A stretch of DNA of 39,711 nucleotides, from assembly GCA_043784465.1 (NCBI GenBank), contig JAYVYJ010000050.1, positions 1 to 39,711 of the forward strand, read 5' to 3'. Positions 34,300-39,711 of the stretch are shown one piece after another. Made by a program: the position numbers and the translations under genes. The notes under the pieces were generated by a model. It worked only from the letters and a program-made list of their open reading frames with translations. It made no database searches and had not been told where the DNA came from. Every line of letters begins with the position of its first letter. Position 1 is the stretch's first letter. The DNA comes from Roseiarcus sp043784465 (GTDB lineage Bacteria; Pseudomonadota; Alphaproteobacteria; Rhizobiales; Beijerinckiaceae).

Positions 34300-34509
34300 G
34301 GATTCAGGGGCGGACCTCGGACGATTTATCTCGTCAACCGCTTCGCGTCTATTTTGGTCGCTGGATATGTCGACATGGCGTTGCCGCAGCAACGAACAAG
34401 CGCGACGACGGGCTCGCGACGCGGCATAAGGCGGCGACCGGAGACCTCTCTTGGCCTGACGCCCGCCCCGCGAGCTTTGCGACCGCCAGTCGCCGCGCGC
34501 GGTCGACAT

Positions 34510-34922
34510 GCGTTCCTGCTGCCGTCTGCGATCATGCTGCTGGCTCAGAAGATCGCGGCCCGCGTCTCGGGCGCGTATCGGCCCCGCTTTGGCGTAGGGC
34601 TGATGGATTGGCGCGTTCTGGCCGTCCTTGGCGCCGAACGTTGGATTTCGCCCGCGCGCGTCGCCGATCTTTCCGGACCCGACAAGGCGGCGGTGAGCCG
34701 CGCCCTTTCGGAATGAGGGCGGGCGGACTTGTCGAGAGCGACGGGAGCCGCGCCCGGCCGGGCTGGTCCTGCACGATTGCGTCCCCGCCGCCGCCAAGCG
34801 CGAAAGCCGCCAGCTTGCAGGTTTCCCGCGTCGGCGAGCGCGCGGCGTTGCGGGAGTTCGTGGCTCGCAGGAGCGAGGCCGCCGACCGGATGCCGTCGGA
34901 TTGGCGTTTAACGACGGGTTAA
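34510..34922 (+). pseudogene. Frameshifted MarR-family regulator
   Basis: Pieces of one winged-helix regulator lie in successive frames. Frame 1: FLLPSAIMLLAQKIAARVSG, then FGVGLMDWRVLAVLGAERWI and DLSGPDKAAVSRALSE, ending at TGA 34714-34716. Then, in another frame, MRAGGLVES. Then, from 34760, the third frame gives GLVLHDCVPAAAKRESRQLAGF. The end returns to the second frame as VGERAALREFVARRSEAADR, stopping at 34922. Concatenated, these follow the MarR order (dimer helix, recognition helix, wing, C-terminal helices). At least three frameshifts make it non-functional. It probably once regulated the Rieske oxygenase remnant. Confidence 0.72.
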
Positions 34923-35000
34923 GAGTGCAATCCTAGATTGTTGCGACGGTCTTGATCGCGTCGATGGCGATCCCGCGTCGGCGATCCAGGAACCCGCGTC

Positions 35001-36977
35001 ATGATTCTCGACAATTTGCGACTTCGCAGCAAGGCCCTGATCCCGCTGGCGCTGCTTGCGCTCACCATGTGTGCGATGCTGGCGATGGCGGCGCTGCAAT
35101 CTCAGGCCATCGTCGCCTCGACCCAGGACATCGTTTCGCATCGCGACCTTGCCGCCTTGAAGCTCGGCCAGGCGGCCAACGTCGTGGAAAAAATTCCCTA
35201 CGCGGTGGCGATGGCGATTCTCTCCGATTCCCGTTCGCCGGCGTCCCTCAAGGCCCAGAAAGACTTCGACTCCGCGCCCATCGTCACGGAAAATCTGTTG
35301 CAGGCGGCGCAGGACGCTTCCCCTCGGCATGCCGAGGAGATCGCCAGATTCAAGGATCGCGTCAAGGCGCTGGTGGCGAGGGCCAAGCCCATTTACCGCG
35401 TCGGCCTCGCCACGCCAGGGCTCGACGAAGGGCTTGCGATCAGGCCCGACGATCTCGAAAAAATGGCGAATGCGACCAAGTCGACGCAGGCGTTCGACGA
35501 CGAAGCGCGCGCCCTAATCGACGACATCGTCAATTTCGACTCCAGACTGATGTTTGAAAGCGCAGGGGCCGTTGAGGATCAGAGAGAACAGAGCCGCAGT
35601 TCGCTCAGCGCCCTTGGCCTGGTGGGGTCGATGAGCGCGCTGGCGGCGCTGGCCTTTTCCTTCTGGCTAAGCGTGACCAGAATCCAGCGCCCGCTCGATC
35701 GTCTGCGCGGCCAGATGCAGAGCGTGGCCGAGGGGGATCTGACGCAGGAAATCGACGGAGGCGGCCGCCGTGACGAGATCGGCGAAATGGCGAGGGCCGT
35801 CGAAGTCCTGAAAGCCAACGCCGTCGCGCGCCGCCACGCCGAAGCCGAGGCGGAGCGCAGCCGCGCCGCCGTCGAGGCCGAGCGCGGGCTGTCGTCCGAG
35901 CACCGCGCCCGGGCGCGCGAGGCGCAAACCGCCGCCATGAACGCCCTGCGCGACGGCCTCAGGCGGCTCGCCGACGGCAATTTGACCACGCGTCTGAACG
36001 ACGGCTTCATCGCCGAATTCTTCGACGTTCGCGACGATTTCAACGCCGCCGCCGACAAGCTGAGAGGCGCGCTTGGCCTCGTCGCGCGGTCGACGGGGTC
36101 CCTCCAGACGAGTTCGCAGGAGATCACCAGCGCCGCCGACAATCTCTCGCGCTGCACCGCGCAGCAGGCGGAAGGTCTAGAAGAGACCGCCGCCGCGCTG
36201 GCGGAGATCACCGAAACGTTGCGCGGCTCGGCTAACAACGCCCAGCACGCGGCGGGCGTGGTCGCCAACGCGGATTGCGACGCCAAGAAAGGCGCCGTCG
36301 TCGCGCGCCAGGCGGTCGAGGCGATGGACGTGATCGCCGCCTCCTCGCACAAGATCGGCCAGATCATCGGCGTCATCGACGAGATCGCCTTCCAGACCAA
36401 TCTCCTCGCCCTCAACGCCGGCGTCGAGGCTGCGCGCGCCGGCGATAGCGGCAGAGGCTTTGCGGTCGTGGCGATGGAGGTGCGTGCGCTCGCCCAACGG
36501 TCCGCCGGGGCGGCCAAAGAGATCAAGGCACTGGTCTCGGCCTCGGGCGCGCAGGTTCATTCCGGGGTGAAGCTGGTTGCGGAAACCGGCAAGGCGCTGG
36601 AAACCATCATCGCGCAGGTGTCGGAGATCAACGAGGTCGTGGGCGAGATCGCGCAGGCGACGCAGCAACAGGCCACGGGCGTCGCCGAAATCAACGCCGC
36701 CATCTCGCAGATGGACCACACGACGCAGCAGAATGCGTCGATGGTGGCGGAATCGACCGTCGCGAGCCATGCTCTGTCGAGAGAGACGGCGGAGCTGACG
36801 CGGCTCGTCGAGCAGTTCCGGCTGGGCGAACCCGGCGAAGACGACCTGCGCCGCCACCTCAAATCCGCCGCGCCGCACGTTTTCGCCCCTCGCGCCGCGC
36901 CCCCGTCGCGCGCGAGATCCGGCTCCACACCCCGGCTCGCCAGGAACTCGGGCGCCGGCGACTGGAGGCAATTCTGA
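35001..36977 (+). CDS. Methyl-accepting chemotaxis protein
   Basis: A transmembrane chemoreceptor of 658 residues. Membrane spans are at about 12-32 and 202-224, enclosing a 170-residue periplasmic sensor domain of mainly helical pattern. A HAMP domain follows (RIQRPLDRLRGQMQSVAEGDLT), then a second HAMP-like segment (ALRDGLRRLADGNLTTRL). The signalling hairpin contains the near-invariant IDEIAFQTNLLALNAGVEAARAGDSGRGFAVVAMEVRALAQRS. The extreme C-terminus ends DWRQF, fitting the W-x-x-F tail that tethers CheR. The ligand is unknown. It lies 1.1 kb from the flagellar operon. Confidence 0.92.
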   Translation: MILDNLRLRSKALIPLALLALTMCAMLAMAALQSQAIVASTQDIVSHRDLAALKLGQAANVVEKIPYAVAMAILSDSRSPASLKAQKDFDSAPIVTENLLQAAQDASPRHAEEIARFKDRVKALVARAKPIYRVGLATPGLDEGLAIRPDDLEKMANATKSTQAFDDEARALIDDIVNFDSRLMFESAGAVEDQREQSRSSLSALGLVGSMSALAALAFSFWLSVTRIQRPLDRLRGQMQSVAEGDLTQEIDGGGRRDEIGEMARAVEVLKANAVARRHAEAEAERSRAAVEAERGLSSEHRARAREAQTAAMNALRDGLRRLADGNLTTRLNDGFIAEFFDVRDDFNAAADKLRGALGLVARSTGSLQTSSQEITSAADNLSRCTAQQAEGLEETAAALAEITETLRGSANNAQHAAGVVANADCDAKKGAVVARQAVEAMDVIAASSHKIGQIIGVIDEIAFQTNLLALNAGVEAARAGDSGRGFAVVAMEVRALAQRSAGAAKEIKALVSASGAQVHSGVKLVAETGKALETIIAQVSEINEVVGEIAQATQQQATGVAEINAAISQMDHTTQQNASMVAESTVASHALSRETAELTRLVEQFRLGEPGEDDLRRHLKSAAPHVFAPRAAPPSRARSGSTPRLARNSGAGDWRQF

Positions 36978-37076
36978 CGCTGCGCCTTCCCCCTCTTGAT
37001 TTTTTCGGCCGCCGCCTATCTCTGATTCCGGGCCGTCCGCGTTGCGGGGGCCGTCGCTTCGGCGAGGGAGAGAGTT

Positions 37077-37898
37077 ATGCACGCGTCCGCCAAGCTCGTC
37101 GCATTCGGGGTCGATCCGCTGTTCCAGCAAATTCGCGCCGAAGCGCAGGAGGCGATGCGGCGCGATCCCGCCCTCGCCGCCTTTGTCGTCACCGCAATTC
37201 TCAATCACGACACGCTCGAACACGCCATCGCCCAGCGCGTCGCCGAAAGGCTCGCCCATCCCGATCTGCCGGGCGCGCTGATCCGGCAGGAGTTCGACGA
37301 TCTGATCTCGCGCGACGCCGGGCTGGGCGCCGCCTTCCGCGCCGACCTGATCGCGGTCGCCGACCGCGACCCCGCCTGTTTGCGGATGATGGAGCCGCTG
37401 CTTTATTTCAAAGGCTTTCATGCTCTCCAGGCGCATCGCCTCGCTCACGCGATGCTGCATGCGGGGCGGCGCGATTTCGCGCTCTTGTTGCAGAGCCGGG
37501 CGTCCTCGGCGTTCGGAGTCGACATCAACCCCGCCGCGCGCATCGGCAAAGGCGTGTTTCTGGACCACGCGACGGGCCTTGTGGTCGGCGAGACCTGCGT
37601 GATCGACGACGACGTGTCGATCCTTCAGGGAGTGACGCTGGGCGGCACCGGCAAGGAGACCGGCGACCGCCATCCCAAGATCCGGCGCGGCGTGCTGATC
37701 GGAGCGGGCGCGAAAATTCTTGGCAACATCGAGGTCGGCCATTGCGCGCGAGTCGCGGCGGGGTCGGTGGTTCTGTCGGCGGTGCCCAACAACAAAACCG
37801 TGGCCGGCGTGCCGGCGCGGATCGTTGGGGAAGCGGGGTGCGCGGAGCCCGCGCGCGACATGAATCAGATTCTCGCCGACAAGGCCGCCGACCTTTGA
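37077..37898 (+). CDS. cysE: Serine O-acetyltransferase
   Basis: Makes O-acetylserine for cysteine synthesis, 273 residues. The N-terminal helical domain has VVTAILNHDTLEHAIAQRVAERL and DPACLRMMEPLLYFKGFHALQAHRLAHAML. The C-terminal left-handed beta-helix shows hexapeptide repeats and the catalytic histidines in GVDINPAARIGKGVFLDHATGLVVGE and GGTGKETGDRHPKIRRGVLIGAGAKILGNIEVG. The tail lacks an obvious C-terminal isoleucine, the residue that docks into CysK, and ends in KAADL. GAGGGAGAG precedes ATG 37077. A DUF3126-like gene follows, as often in this order. Confidence 0.94.
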   Translation: MHASAKLVAFGVDPLFQQIRAEAQEAMRRDPALAAFVVTAILNHDTLEHAIAQRVAERLAHPDLPGALIRQEFDDLISRDAGLGAAFRADLIAVADRDPACLRMMEPLLYFKGFHALQAHRLAHAMLHAGRRDFALLLQSRASSAFGVDINPAARIGKGVFLDHATGLVVGETCVIDDDVSILQGVTLGGTGKETGDRHPKIRRGVLIGAGAKILGNIEVGHCARVAAGSVVLSAVPNNKTVAGVPARIVGEAGCAEPARDMNQILADKAADL

Positions 37899-37899
37899 C

Positions 37900-37979
37900 G
37901 GCCAAGCCACAGAACGGCCAAGGCGCAGGACGACCAAGTCCCAGGACGCCCAACCCGCAGGACGCCCAAGCCGCCCGAC
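37900..37979. repeat. Five tandem copies of a 16-bp repeat
   Basis: Units start at 37900, 37916, 37932, 37948 and 37964, with consensus GVCCAAGNCNCAGGAC. The last unit is the most divergent (GCCCAAGCCGCCCGAC). They begin one base after the cysE stop and end 53 nt before the next start. Because 16 is not a multiple of three, the repeat is unlikely to encode protein. It may be an expanding minisatellite or a protein-binding array. Confidence 0.7.
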
Positions 37980-38032
37980 TTGCCGCCCGCGCCTGCGCAT
38001 GGCAAACGCGGGGCCTCAGGCGAGAGGGCTTC

Positions 38033-38428
38033 ATGGACAAGGCGGAACTCACCAAGCTTCGCGCGCATCTGCGCCGCTCCTTCGGCTGCGAACTCATCAA
38101 TGTCGCGCCCCATTCGCGCAAGAGCGACGGGGGCGAGGTCATGCTCGGCGAGGCGCGTCTGGGCGAGATCGTGGTGGACGAAGAGGACGGCGACCGCTCG
38201 TATTTTTTCGAGATGAAGGTGCCTGTCGAACGCGCCGCATTGCAGGGTTTCCTGCGCAAGAGGTTCGGTAACGACAAGCTGACCACCGCTTCGCGCATGA
38301 AGAAAACGGATTCGGTCGAACTCAACAATGGTCCCGACCATATCGGCATTCTGACGGTCGACGATTCCAGAGGCCAGAGCTACACGCTCGAAATGGCGAT
38401 CCTCGACATCGACCTCGAAGACGTGTGA
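38033..38428 (+). CDS. DUF3126-like protein with internal duplication
   Basis: Encodes 131 residues in two similar halves. Half one (about 4-62) reads AELTKLRAHLRRSFG, GEVMLGEARLGEIVVDEEDGDRSYFFEMKV; half two (about 64-128) reads ERAALQGFLRKRFG, SVELNNGPDHIGILTVDDSRGQSYTLEMAILDIDLEDV. The last eight residues, MAILDIDLEDV in part, match the DUF3126 C-terminus. The family, known from alphaproteobacteria and usually about 70 residues, has no known function. ATG 38033 follows the tandem repeat. The neighbour cysE suggests a link to sulphur or cysteine metabolism. Confidence 0.75.
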   Translation: MDKAELTKLRAHLRRSFGCELINVAPHSRKSDGGEVMLGEARLGEIVVDEEDGDRSYFFEMKVPVERAALQGFLRKRFGNDKLTTASRMKKTDSVELNNGPDHIGILTVDDSRGQSYTLEMAILDIDLEDV

Positions 38429-38432
38429 ACCT

Positions 38433-38960
38433 ATGCCGATCTATGCGCTCGATGGCGTAACGCCCGTTCTGCCCCCGCCCGGCCGCTTCTGGATCGCCGA
38501 GACGGCCGTGCTGATCGGCGACGTCGAACTGGGGGAAGACGTCGGCGTCTGGTTTGGCGCGGTGTTGCGGGGCGACAACGAGCGGCTGACCGTGGGAGCG
38601 CGCTCCAATATCCAGGAAGGCGTCACGATGCACACCGACGCCGGGCTTGCGCTCCGTATCGGAGCCGATTGCACCGTCGGCCACAACGCGATCCTGCATT
38701 CCTGTACGATCGGCGACCGCTCGTTGATCGGCATGGGCGCCATCGTGCTGAACGGCGCCGTAATCGGCAAGGATTGTCTGGTGGGCGCGGGCGCGTTGGT
38801 CACGGAGAACAAGACGTTTCCCGACCGTTCGTTGATCGTCGGCTCTCCCGCCAAGGCGGTGCGGTCGCTCGACGACGCGACCGTGGCGCGGCTGAAGGAC
38901 TCGGCCGACCGCTATGTCGCGAACTGGCGACGGTACGCCGCCGGTCTGACGGCGGTTTAG
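38433..38960 (+). CDS. Gamma carbonic anhydrase family protein
   Basis: A 175-residue left-handed beta-helix protein of the PaaY/YrdA/CaiE gamma-class carbonic anhydrase group. The metal-ligand histidines are in VTMHTDAG and CTVGHNAILHSC, with RGDNERLTVGARSNIQEG holding the conserved Arg-Gly-Asp-Asn and Gln. The C-terminal helix (DDATVARLKDSADRYVANWRRYAAGL) packs against the helix in family structures. It may interconvert CO2 and bicarbonate or act on small thioesters. It starts 5 nt after the DUF3126-like gene, so cotranscription is likely. Confidence 0.9.
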   Translation: MPIYALDGVTPVLPPPGRFWIAETAVLIGDVELGEDVGVWFGAVLRGDNERLTVGARSNIQEGVTMHTDAGLALRIGADCTVGHNAILHSCTIGDRSLIGMGAIVLNGAVIGKDCLVGAGALVTENKTFPDRSLIVGSPAKAVRSLDDATVARLKDSADRYVANWRRYAAGLTAV

Positions 38961-39022
38961 ACGTCCCCACTCATAGCAGTTGCTCGCCGGGTGCAGGCGA
39001 GACCATCAAGCCGGAACCCCCG

Positions 39023-39307
39023 TCAGAGGTCGAACGTCTGGAGACGCGCCGGGCAGGGCGCGGCGACCGGCTGGCTCAGCCGCGCGCCTCCGGGATAACG
39101 CGTCGGGGTGACCGCCGCGTGCGACGGAACCTCGCGCTCGAACGTAGGCAGCACGATGCGGCACGGCGCGACCGCGCCAAGACGCACGGCGGGCGGGGCG
39201 ATGGCGGTCGCCGCCTCTTCCGCGGCCAGCGGGTCAGCCGCGCCGAACAGCGAGATCGCCAGCCCAAGAAAGGCGACGGGAAAGAGCGGGGATTTGGGAA
39301 GCGCCAT
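39023..39307 (-). CDS. Small secreted protein, unknown function
   Basis: Encodes 94 residues. The N-terminus has a basic start, a hydrophobic core (PLFPVAFLGLAISLFGAADPL) and a likely signal-peptidase site after LAA near residue 29. The mature part is rich in Ala, Pro and Arg with two cysteines (APCRIV and APCPARL) that could form a disulfide. No family recognised. AGG lies 5-8 bases before ATG 39307. It ends opposite the gamma carbonic anhydrase gene, with a 62-bp gap. Confidence 0.65.
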   Translation of the reverse strand: MALPKSPLFPVAFLGLAISLFGAADPLAAEEAATAIAPPAVRLGAVAPCRIVLPTFEREVPSHAAVTPTRYPGGARLSQPVAAPCPARLQTFDL

Positions 39308-39363
39308 GGGGACCTCATCTCGGGTCCCACAATATTAAGGCGCGTCGCGTCGCCACGGTCTGG

Positions 39364-39388
39364 GAAAAATCGCTCGCATTTTAGCGAT
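39364..39388 (-). terminator. Intrinsic terminator of the second PilZ gene
   Basis: On the minus strand ATCGCT (39388-39383) and AGCGAT (39374-39369) form a stem with an 8-nt loop, and a run of T residues follows (complement of the A-run at 39365-39369). It lies 41 nt after the PilZ stop codon, in the right orientation. Confidence 0.6.
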
Positions 39389-39428
39389 CTCGCTCTTCCG
39401 TAGCGTCAAGGTTAAGCGCGGGTCGCCG

Positions 39429-39711
39429 TCACAGCGTCACGTCGCTGTTGAATTCATCTTCCGGAATGACTCGCGAAAATTCCACTGCGACGCCGTTGGC
39501 GAGCGGGCGAACGATGCGCCCCTGGGCGGCGCCTACGGTGACCGGCGTGCCCACGGTCATCGTCAACGCATTGGCGAAGGACAGCGCGACGCCCGATCGG
39601 GAGACGTCGACGATGGTGGCGACCACTTCGCGGCCTTGCGGGAGAATCAGCGTGGTGCGGATGTTGGCGGGGCGGATGCGCTCGTGACGGCGGTCTTCGG
39701 GCAGGCCAAGG
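39429..39711 (-). CDS. PilZ domain protein, 5' end outside window
   Basis: The frame is open to the right edge, so the start is missing; GTG 39626 is only an internal codon. The visible 94 residues are a PilZ domain: RxxxR in EDRRHERIRPANIRTT, then DVSRSGVALSFANAL, and the beta-strands VTVGAAQGRIVRPLANGVAVEFSRVI. This predicts cyclic di-GMP binding. With only the domain visible, I cannot tell whether it is a stand-alone protein or a fusion. A terminator follows it. Confidence 0.82.
   Translation of the reverse strand, partial: LGLPEDRRHERIRPANIRTTLILPQGREVVATIVDVSRSGVALSFANALTMTVGTPVTVGAAQGRIVRPLANGVAVEFSRVIPEDEFNSDVTL

Noticed and set aside
33872..34350. Plus-strand coding frame in the gap after the PilZ gene
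   Set aside because: All plus-strand frames are broken or lack family character; the minus strand explains the region as a Rieske oxygenase remnant.
37900..37979. CRISPR-like array
   Set aside because: Repeat units are contiguous with no spacers and only 16 bp long; no cas genes are present.
36177..38000. Long minus-strand open frame opposite the chemoreceptor and cysE
   Set aside because: Antisense of two well-identified genes with no protein-family character.

Overview
The window is high-GC DNA with alphaproteobacterial gene content. The flagellar block is ordered flgF-fliI on one strand and motA-fliM-fliN-fliG-flhB on the other. This is the arrangement known from Hyphomicrobiales (Rhizobiales), and motB is absent from it. 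Homospermidine synthase and a DUF3126-type protein beside cysE point the same way. A Beijerinckiaceae- or Methylocystaceae-like bacterium is plausible, but that is inference. I saw no tRNA, rRNA, CRISPR array, intact insertion sequence or phage gene. Many starts are GTG or TTG, and many genes overlap by 1 to 8 nt.

Layout. Bases 1-4170: the end of an unknown protein, a minus-strand ggt-cdh pair, a small membrane protein and a GAF protein. Bases 4443-4560: two strong inverted repeats ahead of an HDAC-family gene. Bases 5716-9357: a minus-strand four-gene Dpp/Opp-type ABC transporter with no binding-protein gene. Bases 9445-12881: cupin, VOC protein, bifunctional NAD(P)HX repair enzyme and a P1-family peptidase. 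Bases 12907-17261: a tightly packed minus-strand operon with homospermidine synthase first, then a glycosyltransferase-like protein, a methyltransferase, a second glycosyltransferase-like protein and a GT25 enzyme. Bases 17394-20352: a divergent operon of FAD oxidoreductase, phosphonoacetaldehyde hydrolase (phnX) and acetylpolyamine amidohydrolase, joined by ATGA overlaps. Bases 20590-25646: a PAS-GGDEF-EAL protein, trmD outside its usual operon and a prolyl oligopeptidase. Bases 25996-33871: the flagellar export, basal-body and switch genes, ending in a PilZ protein. Bases 33928-34922: two decayed genes, a Rieske oxygenase (VanA type) remnant and a divergent MarR regulator remnant. Bases 35001-39711: a chemoreceptor, cysE, a five-copy 16-bp tandem repeat, a duplicated DUF3126-like protein, a gamma carbonic anhydrase, a small secreted protein and a second PilZ protein cut by the window edge.

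The best candidate for an undescribed system is the FAD oxidoreductase-PhnX-deacetylase operon. It suggests a catabolic route in which an acylated aminophosphonate is deacylated, oxidised to phosphonoacetaldehyde and cleaved. It faces the homospermidine synthase operon across a short spacer carrying two identical palindromic boxes. A second theme is motility control: a GGDEF-EAL enzyme with every signature residue, two PilZ proteins (one inside the flagellar operon) and a chemoreceptor with a CheR-type tail lie within 20 kb. The clearest evolutionary story is the dead Rieske/MarR locus, where both Rieske histidines have become arginine.
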